A DNA stretch of 64,000 nt from Robertkochia aurantiaca (GTDB taxonomy: Bacteria; Bacteroidota; Bacteroidia; Flavobacteriales; Flavobacteriaceae): NCBI RefSeq assembly GCF_020166495.1, contig NZ_JAINZS010000007.1, positions 124,001-188,000 of the forward strand, in the 5' to 3' direction. Below, in pieces: positions 27,869 to 35,732 of this stretch (the first letter of the stretch is position 1; the number at the start of each line of letters is the position of its first letter). Position numbers and translations under genes: made by a program. The notes below the pieces were generated by a model. That model was given only the letters and a program-made list of their open reading frames with translations. It had not been told where the DNA came from and searched no databases.

Positions 27869-27890
27869 TAAAGTAGTAAAGGAGCGAATA

Positions 27891-27990
27891 ACCCCTCAGT
27901 CAGGCACCAAGGCGCCGGACAGCTCCCCTTGAAAGGAGGGTCGAGCGTTTAAAAAAGGTCTTGCAGACCTTTTTAGCGATGGAGCCAGGG
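27891..27990. repeat. Composite palindromic repeat (family H copy 2 joined to family A copy 3)
   Basis: CCCCTCAGTC..GACAGCTCCCC..GGAGGG runs directly into the CGAGCG..AGCGA frame. The A core here is AAAAAGGTCT (27952-27961), loop TGC, AGACCTTTTT (27965-27974): the third different core in the same frame. Confidence 0.75.
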
Positions 27991-28053
27991 GGCGCGGAGG
28001 CAATCAAGATACTTTAGAAAGCCCTTAATCCTGCCTGTTTCAAAAAAAAAATC

Positions 28054-28097
28054 GTCATCCAGAATGAAGGTGACATGGTCACCGAAATGAAGGATCT
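28054..28097. repeat. Palindromic repeat family C with exchanged core
   Basis: Arms GTCATCCAGA ... GAAGGATCTG flank GGTGAC-ATG-GTCACC in place of the usual GCCC/GGGC core. Self-complementarity is kept although the sequence is unrelated. Confidence 0.75.
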
Positions 28098-28142
28098 GTC
28101 TGAATTTGATACTGCAGCCTTTTTATCATCTGCACAAATAAA

Positions 28143-28198
28143 GCCCCCCCACAGTCCAGCCTTATTGGCTGGACAGCTCCCCCCGGAGGGAGGAGCGA
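28143..28198. repeat. Palindromic repeat family H, copy 3
   Basis: Core CCAGCC-TTATT-GGCTGG, followed by GACAGCTCCCC and CCGGAGG. Same frame as the copies at 6400 and 27891. Confidence 0.6.
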
Positions 28199-28308
28199 AA
28201 GGATTTTTGTTTGAAAACATTATCCTTCGCCCTTTCGGAATCTGGATGACCGATTTGGTCAGGAAGTCAAAGGGTCAGAGGAGGTAGGATCTCATCATTT
28301 AATACCCC

Positions 28309-28362
28309 ATACCTCCATACCTCCTTACCCATCTACCCGTCTACCTGCTTACCCGCCTACCC
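28309..28362. repeat. Solo 8-bp tandem array (xTACCnnn)
   Basis: Units ATACCTCC, ATACCTCC, TTACCCAT, CTACCCGT, CTACCTGC, TTACCCGC, CTACCC. Same unit class as the arrays flanking the four-helix-bundle gene, but no gene here. A short inverted partner (GGAGGTA) lies at 28279-28286. Confidence 0.75.
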
Positions 28363-28440
28363 AAAAAACTAAAACGTTATATACTGAAAACCAACTAGTT
28401 ATTCCTGTTTTTATACCATAAATGAGCCTGGTAGCTGCCA

Positions 28441-28448
28441 TATCTTTG
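28441..28448 (+). promoter_or_regulatory. Bacteroidota -7 promoter element of the ncRNA candidate
   Basis: TATCTTTG, a perfect TAnnTTTG. The predicted transcript starts about 5-8 nt downstream (near 28455). A -33 TTG is not obvious. Confidence 0.6.
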
Positions 28449-28454
28449 CCTCGT

Positions 28455-28655
28455 TGAAATGATGAAAACAATGTGACGGGAACAAAGACGGTACAGTCTC
28501 CCGGTTCACTAAAAGATATTTGCTTATCCTACTTTCGAGATAAGTAGCCTGTCTCAGCCCCCCTTGAGGCAGCGCTCACAATCTCATGATAAATTGGTTG
28601 ATTTTTGATTTTAAGTTGGTTGGTTGAAGGCCCCGGAGAACTCCGGGGCTTTTTT
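28455..28655 (+). ncRNA. Structured non-coding RNA candidate, about 200 nt
   Basis: A non-coding stretch lies between a perfect -7 promoter and a strong intrinsic terminator. Three stem-loops are visible: GTGACGGGA/TCCCGGTTCAC (28473-28481 with 28499-28509) enclosing an inner GAC/GTC pair; CTTATC/GATAAG (28523-28528 with 28539-28544); and CTGTCTCA/TGAGGCAG (28549-28556 with 28565-28572, one G-U). The 5' segment around ATGATG..AATGTGA can pair imperfectly with CTCACAATCTCATGAT near 28575-28590, closing a multi-branched or long imperfect helix. Length and overall shape would fit a 6S-like RNA or an unknown small RNA. Hallmarks of RNase P RNA, tmRNA and SRP RNA are absent. Identity unknown. Confidence 0.6.
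28626..28655 (+). terminator. Intrinsic terminator of the ncRNA candidate
   Basis: GCCCCGGAG (28630-28638) and CTCCGGGGC (28641-28649) form a G+C-rich stem extended by AAG/CTT, followed by six T (28650-28655). Very strong intrinsic terminator. Confidence 0.88.
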
Positions 28656-29025
28656 GCGTCATCCAGAGTCCCGCAGGGACGAAGGATCTGCCAATGTCTT
28701 GTAATGCAGTATTATATTGGTCATTGTACTAAACTTTATAAGATCCCTCGCCCTTTTCAGGACTCGGGATGACCTTACTATTAATTGATGTTCAGGGAAA
28801 TTAGACCCTTCACTCTTAGCTCTTAGACCTTAACTCATAATTCAAAAAAACCGTTCACCGTTAGCTGATAGCCGCATCTCTCTTCACCCTTCGACGGGCT
28901 CAGGGTGACATGTGCGGTACACTGAAAACTGAAAACCAAGAACTACTCATAACCCATAACCCGTAACTCCATAACTCCATACCCCCATACCCCCATACCC
29001 CCATACCCCCATACCCTCATAATTA
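28656..29025. other. Repeat-filled spacer
   Basis: No gene. Contains family C copies at 28658 (core GTCCC-GCA-GGGAC) and 28741, a block around CGACGGGCTCAGGGTGACATG (28892 onward) that recurs at 30823, and the ATACCCCC array next to the following gene. Confidence 0.7.
28965..29020. repeat. 8-bp tandem array ATACCCCC
   Basis: GTAACTCC, ATAACTCC, four ATACCCCC, ATACCCTC: seven units of exactly 8 bp. It ends 5 bp before the stop codon of the minus-strand serine hydrolase gene, i.e. the array grows directly from that gene's 3' end. Confidence 0.88.
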
Positions 29026-30378
29026 TTAACCTTTAATCAACACATAATGCCCGCTCACCTGGTCAACATGCAGCGTATCGCCCCTGAAATGAAAGATCTG
29101 GTTCTCTTTAAGCCACCGGCCTTTACCGGCATAGATTTCCAGGGTGTCTGTTTCTTCACTGTCCTCGGGAGAAAACAAAAGTTTATCCTCCTCCTGTGTG
29201 ATGTTAAGATTGACCTGTTGTCCGCGTACTTGACCGGCGTAGGTCCCTTCAAGTTCTGCCAGGTCCATGTCCTGATCCTGTGAGGTCATCTCTGTTTCCT
29301 TGTCAAGAAGCTGCCATTGTATGTGTTCTGCGAAGAAATTACCCCCATGCGGCCCTGCCGTATTCACCAGGCTGATGATATACAAATCTTCCTCGGGCAG
29401 GTAACGGGTATCAGACAGGAAACCGTGAATACCTCCACCATGGGAGATCATCGGGTGGTTATGGTCCTTAAAATTCGTCAGCCCCATGGCATATCGAACC
29501 GGCGTACCGTCCTTCAGGGCTTTCGGACTGATCAACTCCTCATAGAGGTTATCGGGGAGTACTCTTCCGTTGTGCAGCGAATACATCCACATATAAAGGT
29601 CACGGGTGCTGCTGCAAAGCGATCCGGCGGCATATGGCCAGGTATGGTCGAGGTAGGGTTTTTGCTCCAGTCCGTCTTCGCCCAGATTATAACCATACAC
29701 TTTATTCGATGTCACCTTTTTCGTTGAGCAGTAGGAGGTATTATGCATCTCGAGCGGATCAAAGATCTCTTTTTGGAGGAATTCTTCATAGGGCATTTCC
29801 GCTACCTTTTCGATGATCAGTCCGAGCAGGAAATACCCGGTATTGTTATAGATCAGCGCTTCTCCCGGTTCGAATATAAAACCTTTGTTTTCGACCACCC
29901 GCAACAGGCTGTCACGAGGGTGTGATTCGGTAGAGAGCGGCCAGAACTCAGGCATATCGGTATAGCTTTCTATCCCTGAGGTGTGGTTCAACAGCTGATG
30001 GATGGTCACTGTTCTTCCGCCGGTATCGAATTCCACGTATTTGGTGAAATCGTCGTAGAGTTTGAGTTTCCCCTGCTGTACCAGTTTGAGAATGGCAACA
30101 GCGGTGAATTGTTTGGTTACCGACCCGATCTCAAACACCGGTTCTTCCGGCATGGGCGTTTGCAGTTCCAGGCTGGCGTAGCCATAGGTCTTATCGAGCA
30201 GGACTGAGTCGCCTTTGGCAACGAGAATGGCACCTCCCGCTATTTTGGTGCTGTCGAGACTAGCCTGGTAAAGAGAATCGGCATAGACTTCGAGTTTTGA
30301 AGTAGTTTCAGTGGTTTGTTGTGAACAGGATGCCATAAGAACGAGCAGGCATATTTCAGAATAGATCCGGAATTTCAT
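29026..30378 (-). CDS. Serine hydrolase lipoprotein, beta-lactamase/PBP class C fold
   Basis: 450 aa with a lipoprotein signal ending at Cys18. The active-site motif is S86-V-T-K89, followed by YNN (about 172), the class C tyrosine motif, and HGGG (about 317) in place of the KTG box. An extra C-terminal beta domain (about 370-450) is typical of esterase/peptidase members rather than true beta-lactamases. It probably acts in the periplasm on peptides, D-amino-acid esters or lipids; the substrate is not determinable. Transcribed alone from a perfect -7 element. The 3' end touches an 8-bp tandem array. Confidence 0.9.
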   Translation of the reverse strand: MKFRIYSEICLLVLMASCSQQTTETTSKLEVYADSLYQASLDSTKIAGGAILVAKGDSVLLDKTYGYASLELQTPMPEEPVFEIGSVTKQFTAVAILKLVQQGKLKLYDDFTKYVEFDTGGRTVTIHQLLNHTSGIESYTDMPEFWPLSTESHPRDSLLRVVENKGFIFEPGEALIYNNTGYFLLGLIIEKVAEMPYEEFLQKEIFDPLEMHNTSYCSTKKVTSNKVYGYNLGEDGLEQKPYLDHTWPYAAGSLCSSTRDLYMWMYSLHNGRVLPDNLYEELISPKALKDGTPVRYAMGLTNFKDHNHPMISHGGGIHGFLSDTRYLPEEDLYIISLVNTAGPHGGNFFAEHIQWQLLDKETEMTSQDQDMDLAELEGTYAGQVRGQQVNLNITQEEDKLLFSPEDSEETDTLEIYAGKGRWLKENQIFHFRGDTLHVDQVSGHYVLIKG

Positions 30379-30402
30379 AATTGGTTGATTGATAGTTCAT
30401 TT

Positions 30403-30410
30403 CAAATATA
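30403..30410 (-). promoter_or_regulatory. Bacteroidota -7 promoter element for the serine hydrolase gene
   Basis: Minus-strand TATATTTG, a perfect TAnnTTTG, 25-32 nt upstream of the ATG at 30378. Confidence 0.55.
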
Positions 30411-30441
30411 GAATATTTCTTACCACTCTCGTAATTTGATA

Positions 30442-30484
30442 CGTCTTCGCGAGTCAGATTTTTGATCTGGTGAAGCGATCTTTT
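30442..30484. repeat. Palindromic repeat family B, copy 1
   Basis: Frame CGTCTTCGCGAG ... AAGCGATCTTTT around a small hairpin CAGAT/ATCTG (30455-30459, 30465-30469). Copies at 34341 and 37070 carry different cores. Confidence 0.65.
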
Positions 30485-30595
30485 AAAGCTGGAAACCAGC
30501 ATGCAAAGGAGTAAAGGAGTAAAGATGTTAAGCTGTAAAGTCGTGAAGTTGCCAGGAAGGCGTGGTCTCTTTTCATCCTGCCTGTTTCAGAACGC

Positions 30596-30640
30596 GTCAT
30601 CCAGAGCGGAAGCAGCTTCGCTGCTGTAGTGAAGGATCTG
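30596..30640. repeat. Palindromic repeat family C with AGCAG core
   Basis: Arms GTCATCCAGAG ... GAAGGATCTG flank AGCAG-CTTCG-CTGCT. The same core cassette appears next to a family A element at 6122, showing that cores move between repeat families. Confidence 0.7.
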
Positions 30641-31006
30641 CCTGGGGCTTGTAATACAGCCCTTAATTGGCTGAGGTACCACCATAAGTAAGATCCTTCG
30701 CTTCCCTCCGGTCGCTCTGGATGACATTACTTGGAATACATAGTCACCGGCTTCACCCGAAAAAACCGTTCGCCGATAGCCGTTCGCCGTTAGCTAAGAA
30801 CCTCATACCTCATCTCCCTTCGACGGGCTCAGGGTGACATGTGCGGTAAACTGAAAACCGAAAACTGAAAACCAAGAACTACTCTTAAACCCATAACCCA
30901 TAACCCATAACTCATAACTTCATTCCCCCTATACCCTCATCACTTCACAACTGTAACCATTCGCTTTCTGGCTCGTCGTATTAGTATCACATCAATCAAA
31001 AATCGC

Positions 31007-32533
31007 ATGCAGTTCTTATTAAAAATACTATTCCTCTTTTTTGCTTTTCTGTCCTCGCTGAATATTCAGGGACAACGGCCAGAAGACTCACAAACCGATC
31101 ACTACCACCTGACCTTTCTCGATACCCAGCCGCGATCGATCGCTGTTCAGGCTACCCTGAACCTTTCCGATTCCCTGCTTTTTATGAATCGCCATGATGG
31201 AAAGGCGGCACGTTGGCCCGAACATATCCATGATGTGAAGGTCTTCGATATGCAGGGTCATCAGCTTGAGGTCGATCGGCCCGATTCCCTGTCATGGGTC
31301 TTAGAGGAGGTCCCTGAAGGAAAACAAGTGAAATTGGAATATACCCTGCTGGTCGATCATGAAGAAGAAGAGTGGTCGGGCGGGATTGATGGTGTTGCCT
31401 TCGGAAGGGATTACGGAGTGATGAGCTCGGGAAGGGCTTTATTTGTGATGAATGGTACGGACAAAGAAATCACCCTTACCGCTGATCTGCCGGAATCCTG
31501 GAAGCTGAGTGTTCCGTGGCCTTCCACAGAAAACACTGAAGAAGGTTTTTACATAGCAGACCATGAAACCCTTACTGAAGCCTTCCTGTTCGCAGGAACC
31601 CATGAAGAAGTAAATCTCCGGCGGGGTCCCTTTACCTTGAAATTCGTACTGGGAGGCAAGAATGTCCAGGCAGAAAAGGAACGGTATGCCCACGCAGCAG
31701 AAAGGATACTGGACTACTACGTGCAACTGATGGGTGGTATTCCGAATACTGGAGATGCTGCTGAAAGATTTACTTCCATGGTGATGATCAATGAGGGTGA
31801 GTCAGTAGACGGAGAAGTGATCGGGGATCATATCAGTATGTTGCTCAATCCCACGGCCGATCCGCAGAACCAACTAATAGGGTGGTTTATTTTTGCACAC
31901 GAATTCTTTCATCTCTGGAATGGCAAGAGTATTCGTTTTGAGGGGACCACCTCAGACTGGTTCAAGGAAGGAGTTAGTAATTATTATACGATCAAGGCGT
32001 TGTATCAAACAGGCTTTGTCGATGAGGAGGCTTTAAAAGCCGTATTGAACGGATTGTTTTACCAGCGGTATGTCAATGATCCCGGATTCGGGAAGAAGAC
32101 TCCCGTGGAAGCTGCAGCATGGGACACCAAGGATGATCATTGGGGACTGATCTACGGAGGCGGATTGTTTGCCGGGATTTGCATGGATATGGAGATACGG
32201 CATCAGAGCGCCAATGAAAAGTGCCTCGATATGCTCATGCGTGATCTTTACAGAGAATACGCGGGAAGCCGTGACCTGGTGACCAATGATGTCATAATCG
32301 AAAGGACTAAAGATCTCGGTTTTACCGGTTTTGATGAATTCTTCAATGGTTACCTGAATGGTACCGCACATGTTCCTTTACTGCGATATTTAAGTCATGC
32401 GGGGCTGGATGTCAGCACGGAAAACCAGGCCTTAATACTAAGCCTCACTCAACAGATAACACCCTTGCAGGAAGCCATCTGGAACGGATTTCTTGGCAAT
32501 CATTCTTGTGTAAACACAGAAAGGCCGGAATAG
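31007..32533 (+). CDS. Secreted M61-like metallopeptidase
   Basis: 508 aa with a cleavable signal peptide (ends near IQGQ). The zinc site is HEFFH (His298, Glu299, His302) with the third ligand Glu321 in FKEGVSNYY, the 18-residue spacing usual for gluzincins of the M61 (glycyl aminopeptidase) type. An N-terminal beta-sandwich (about 30-200) precedes the catalytic domain and a helical C-terminal part (about 380-500). The C-terminal PDZ domain common in M61 is not evident, so this is a shortened version. Periplasmic or secreted; no operon partner. Confidence 0.82.
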   Translation: MQFLLKILFLFFAFLSSLNIQGQRPEDSQTDHYHLTFLDTQPRSIAVQATLNLSDSLLFMNRHDGKAARWPEHIHDVKVFDMQGHQLEVDRPDSLSWVLEEVPEGKQVKLEYTLLVDHEEEEWSGGIDGVAFGRDYGVMSSGRALFVMNGTDKEITLTADLPESWKLSVPWPSTENTEEGFYIADHETLTEAFLFAGTHEEVNLRRGPFTLKFVLGGKNVQAEKERYAHAAERILDYYVQLMGGIPNTGDAAERFTSMVMINEGESVDGEVIGDHISMLLNPTADPQNQLIGWFIFAHEFFHLWNGKSIRFEGTTSDWFKEGVSNYYTIKALYQTGFVDEEALKAVLNGLFYQRYVNDPGFGKKTPVEAAAWDTKDDHWGLIYGGGLFAGICMDMEIRHQSANEKCLDMLMRDLYREYAGSRDLVTNDVIIERTKDLGFTGFDEFFNGYLNGTAHVPLLRYLSHAGLDVSTENQALILSLTQQITPLQEAIWNGFLGNHSCVNTERPE

Positions 32534-32739
32534 AATTGTGCTTTAAGGGGATTAAGTACTACCATAAGTAAGATCCTTCGCTTCGCTTTGCTCCCTCTGG
32601 ATGACGGTACTTTCAATAGATGTACCGGGAAATTGTATCGCCCACTCTTAGCCCGTAACTCCATACCTCCATACCTCCATACCCTCATAACTCCTAACCC
32701 AAATACCGTTCACCGTTCGCTGTTCACCGTTCGCTTTTT
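32534..32739. repeat. Spacer with family C repeat and 8-bp array
   Basis: The family C copy 32571-32605 has a CTTCGCTTTGCTC core. An 8-bp run follows (GTAACTCC, ATACCTCC twice, ATACCCTC, ATAACTCC; about 32655-32695), then GTTCACCGTTCGCT repeats abutting the stop codon of the next minus-strand gene. No gene. Confidence 0.65.
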
Positions 32740-34080
32740 CTAAAACCCAAATGGAAACGTTTCCGGCATTTGATTACCGTTTGGCTCAAGATGTAGCGGC
32801 TTTAGTGCCTCGGTTTTATCGATATGAATAAACGCCTCATACCGCCATGGAATGATACTCGGAACATAATTCCCCCGGTGTTCCTGATCCGGATGGTAGA
32901 CCACTCCGATAGCCCTGTGACCGATGGGCTGCTCGAAAAGAGTGTCGTTGCGGAGTGCTGCGGTGTTGAGCAGGAGGTCTCTGCCCTTTCCGGCATGATG
33001 CAGCAGGTATTCCCAGCTGCCGTCAATTCCTTCGGGTACTCGCATACTTCGCATCACATCTCCCCAACGGCTTCCTGCGATCACCCTTCCGCGGTGGGTA
33101 CCGAAACCGACTTTTACTACCTCTTCTTCATCATGGGCTTCAGTTACCAGTTCTCCCACATTGACCATTCCCTGTCGTGACATGCCCGTGGCGCGGGCGT
33201 CACCGATATGGGTGTTATGTTCCCAGACCACTGCTTTAGCACCTTCTCCGTGAAAATCCATCAGCCTGTTCAGCGTTTCGACCATATGCCGGTCCCTGAT
33301 ATTCCAGGATTCCGGTCCGCCACCGATCATCTCACGGTAGTAGTGTTCGGCATTTACCGCCACCAGGGCGTTCTGTTCGGTGCTGAAGACGGTTTCATGG
33401 TCGGTATTATACTGAGGTACCTTCTGACGGATTTCCGAGAGCAGTTGTACCACTTCTTTGGTACAGTGTTCAGGCACCATCTGGGTCATGCGGGCATAGT
33501 CGCTGCCTTCAAAACCGAAGGGTTCGAAGCAGGCCATGGCTTTGCGGGCGGTCTCGTAGGCGGCCATGTCTGTTTTCTCCAGGTAATCGAGTATGGCCTC
33601 TAAAGATTCTCCCAGGCTGTAGACGTCGAGTCCGTAGAAACCGACTTTCTCTCCCCGGGAGCGGTCTTTGTTAAACTTACGCAGCCAGTCTGCGAACGCC
33701 GCCACTTCCCAGTTGGCCCACATCCAGGTTGGCCAGCGGTTGAATTCGTGCAGCACATCGACGGCATCGCCAGGCGTATCGGGATAGTTCTTGACATAAC
33801 GGTTGAGTTTATAACAATCGGGCCAGTCGCCTTCAACTCCTACGAAGGAGAATCCTTTTTCCTGTATGAGTCTTTGGGTGATGCGTGCCCGCCAGAGGTA
33901 GAATTCATGGGTCCCATGGGTGGCTTCCCCCAGCAGCACATAGCTGGCATCGCCTATCTGTTTCATCAGCGCATCGAGATCACTTTCCTCTTCGACTATA
34001 ACCGCTGATTCTCTGAGGGTATCGATCATATCGCTTTCATGCTTAAGTTGTTCTCTGGGTATGGCTCGTATCTTCTTCAT
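32740..34080 (-). CDS. Erythromycin-esterase family hydrolase
   Basis: 446 aa, cytoplasmic (no signal). The family motif GEATHGTHEF (Glu52, His55, Glu59) and the second acidic residue in VGVEGDWPD (Glu83) match the metal-independent esterase centre of Ere/succinoglycan-biosynthesis-like proteins. Later conserved segments are WEHNTHIGDAR (about 277) and GFGTHRG. Family members open macrolide lactones or act on unknown esters; chromosomal copies in environmental Bacteroidota need not confer resistance. A single gene, flanked by repeats on both sides. Confidence 0.9.
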   Translation of the reverse strand: MKKIRAIPREQLKHESDMIDTLRESAVIVEEESDLDALMKQIGDASYVLLGEATHGTHEFYLWRARITQRLIQEKGFSFVGVEGDWPDCYKLNRYVKNYPDTPGDAVDVLHEFNRWPTWMWANWEVAAFADWLRKFNKDRSRGEKVGFYGLDVYSLGESLEAILDYLEKTDMAAYETARKAMACFEPFGFEGSDYARMTQMVPEHCTKEVVQLLSEIRQKVPQYNTDHETVFSTEQNALVAVNAEHYYREMIGGGPESWNIRDRHMVETLNRLMDFHGEGAKAVVWEHNTHIGDARATGMSRQGMVNVGELVTEAHDEEEVVKVGFGTHRGRVIAGSRWGDVMRSMRVPEGIDGSWEYLLHHAGKGRDLLLNTAALRNDTLFEQPIGHRAIGVVYHPDQEHRGNYVPSIIPWRYEAFIHIDKTEALKPLHLEPNGNQMPETFPFGF

Positions 34081-34121
34081 CGGTGTGTGGTTATGGTTAT
34101 CAATAATATATGGATTTTTTG

Positions 34122-34161
34122 GGTAAGCAGATAACTAGGTAAACAGGTAAACGGGTAGGAG
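34122..34161. repeat. 8-bp tandem array GGTAAACA
   Basis: GGTAAGCA, GATAACTA, GGTAAACA, GGTAAACG, GGTAGGAG in exact 8-bp register, about 40 bp upstream of the start of the erythromycin-esterase-like gene. Here the array is at a gene's 5' side, unlike most others. Confidence 0.75.
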
Positions 34162-34340
34162 TAAAGTTGTGAAGTTGCAAAGGAGCAAAGAGGTGAAGGA
34201 GCGAAAAGTAATCCAGGTTTAATTTTTTTTGATTCATCTCTCAGCTCGCTATATTCTTAGCCCTTAATAGATTACCCATAACTCAAAATCTGTTCACTGT
34301 TCGCCGTTAGCTGATAGCTAAGATTTGCATCACGCGGAAA

Positions 34341-34386
34341 CGTCTTCGCGAGAGAGCTTTTTTGAAGCGATCGAAGCGATCTTTTC
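34341..34386. repeat. Palindromic repeat family B, copy 2
   Basis: CGTCTTCGCGAG ... AAGCGATCTTTTC around GCTTTTTTGAAGC. The AGCGATCGAAGCGATC segment is duplicated internally. Confidence 0.6.
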
Positions 34387-34521
34387 AAGCGAGTTATGCT
34401 GCAGGCAAATAAGCTAATATGTGAAGAGGGTTAGTTGTTAAAACTCTGAAGACTAAAAGAACGTATCGACAATTGTCCCTTAACCATGCAGGTGAGTCAC
34501 CCAGAGCCCACAGGTGCAGGT

Positions 34522-34566
34522 CCGAGCGTTAAAAAAACAGCCGGTGGCTGTTTTTAGCGACGGGGC
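34522..34566. repeat. Palindromic repeat family A, copy 4
   Basis: CCGAGCG ... AGCGACGGGG frame with stem AAAAACAGCC (34533-34542), loop GGT, GGCTGTTTTT (34546-34555). Same core as copy 1, 28 kb away. Confidence 0.75.
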
Positions 34567-35033
34567 CAGCTGGCGCGCTGGCAGCCTTCGAGTATGGTTT
34601 TTTCTAAGGGGCTGAAGTACCACCAATCATAAGATCCCTCGTCCCTTTCAGGACTCGGGATGACTTTATTTCTGAGTGAAAACCGACAACAATCCCTAAC
34701 CTCCAACCCCCCATAAACCATGACCAAAAACCGTTCGCTGTTAGCTGATAGCCGTTAGCTATATACAGATCCTTCGCTTCGCTTTGCTCGCTCTGGATGA
34801 CGTTACTTTGAAAAACCCGTTCACCGTTCACTGATAGCTGTTAGCTAATAATCTCTTCACTCTTAGCCCTTAACCCTTAACCCTTAGCCCTTAACCCATA
34901 ACTCCATACCTCCATACCCTCATAACTGCATAACTCCTAACCCTTATTCCGTTCACCGATAGCTGTTAGCCGTTAGCTTTAAAAACTGCGAAAAATTTCT
35001 ATATTAGCCATTCAACAAAACAAACCAATATCC

Positions 35034-35732
35034 ATGAACGAAAATCTGCCTCAGTCTGAAACGGTTTTAAGAACCGAACAAGTCGACTTCATAAGAAAGG
35101 TCTACCACTGGATGACCCTCTCTCTTCTTTTAACCGGGGCGGTAGCCTGGTGGGTTTCAACCACCCCGACCATGATCGAAATGATCTTTTCAAACAGCCT
35201 GGTCTTCTACGGACTCCTGATCGGAGAATTATTGCTGGTTATTTACCTGACTTCAGCTATCAATAAACTGTCATCGGTGACGGCCAGTCTTTTGCTAATG
35301 ATATACTCAGGGATGAACGGACTCACCCTTTCGGTGATCTTTTTGGCCTATACCAGCGCCTCGATCACCACTACCTTTTTTATCACCGCCGGAACCTTTG
35401 CGGCCATGAGTATTTATGGCTATACCACCAAACAGGATTTGACAAAAATCGGCAACCTGGCCTTTATGGGACTGATCGGGATTATCATCGCCTCGGTGGT
35501 GAACCTCTTTTTACACAATGAGGTAATGTACTGGATCATCACCTATGCAGGCGTACTCATCTTCGTGGGGCTGGTTGCTTATGACACTCAGAAACTCAAA
35601 AAGATGCACGAAGAAGGATTCGAAAATCCTGAAGTAGCTGAAAAAGGAGCCGTGATGGGAGCCCTGGCACTTTATCTTGATTTTATCAATCTCTTCTTGT
35701 TTCTGCTCAGGATTTTTGGAGGGAGGAAATAG
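35034..35732 (+). CDS. Bax inhibitor-1/YccA family membrane protein
   Basis: 232 aa with seven hydrophobic segments and almost no loops, the BI-1/TMBIM fold. Typical pieces are RKVYHWMTLSLLLTG near the N-terminus, the SGMNGLTLSVIF segment (about 92-104) and the last helices with YDTQKLKK (about 183) and an acidic residue in YLDFINLFLFLLRI. Bacterial relatives are pH-sensitive calcium leak channels or interact with FtsH; the exact role here is unknown. Single gene. Confidence 0.93.
   Translation: MNENLPQSETVLRTEQVDFIRKVYHWMTLSLLLTGAVAWWVSTTPTMIEMIFSNSLVFYGLLIGELLLVIYLTSAINKLSSVTASLLLMIYSGMNGLTLSVIFLAYTSASITTTFFITAGTFAAMSIYGYTTKQDLTKIGNLAFMGLIGIIIASVVNLFLHNEVMYWIITYAGVLIFVGLVAYDTQKLKKMHEEGFENPEVAEKGAVMGALALYLDFINLFLFLLRIFGGRK

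Larger units (their letters stand above)
27869..28380. other. Repeat-filled spacer after the SusCD operon
   Basis: No gene recognised. It begins with AGTAGTAA-type 8-mers at the stop codon, then a composite family H+A repeat (27891-27990), a family C element with an unusual core (28054), a family H element (28143), a family C element (28221) and an 8-bp array (28309-28362). Confidence 0.7.
30411..31006. other. Repeat-filled spacer
   Basis: No gene recognised. It contains a family B palindrome (30442), AAAGGAG/GTAAAG short repeats (about 30500-30545), family C copies at 30596 (core AGCAG-CTTCG-CTGCT) and 30691, CCGTTCGCCGATAGC-type tracts, the CGACGGGCTCAGGGTGACATG block (30823) and ATAACCC 7-mers up to about 30940. 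Confidence 0.7.
34081..35033. other. Repeat-filled spacer (about 950 bp)
   Basis: No gene recognised. In order: 8-bp array (34122-34161), AAAGGAG/GTGAAG short repeats, GTTAGCTGATAGC tracts, family B copy 2, family A copy 4, family C copies (34632, 34767), and CCCTTAACCC / ATAACTCC tandem tracts (about 34860-34970) up to the promoter region of the Bax-inhibitor gene. Confidence 0.7.

Noticed and set aside
28441-28655. RNase P RNA, tmRNA or SRP RNA
   Set aside because: No GAGGAAAGTCC-type RNase P core, no tRNA-like ends or tag reading frame, and no GGAA/GGUGC SRP loop. Left as unidentified.
29026-30378. AmpC beta-lactamase
   Set aside because: SxxK and YNN are present but the third box is HGG and there is an extra C-terminal domain; fits esterase/peptidase relatives better.
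32740-34080. Acquired macrolide-resistance gene
   Set aside because: Homology to the erythromycin-esterase family is clear, but there is no mobile context and environmental homologues are mostly of unknown substrate.
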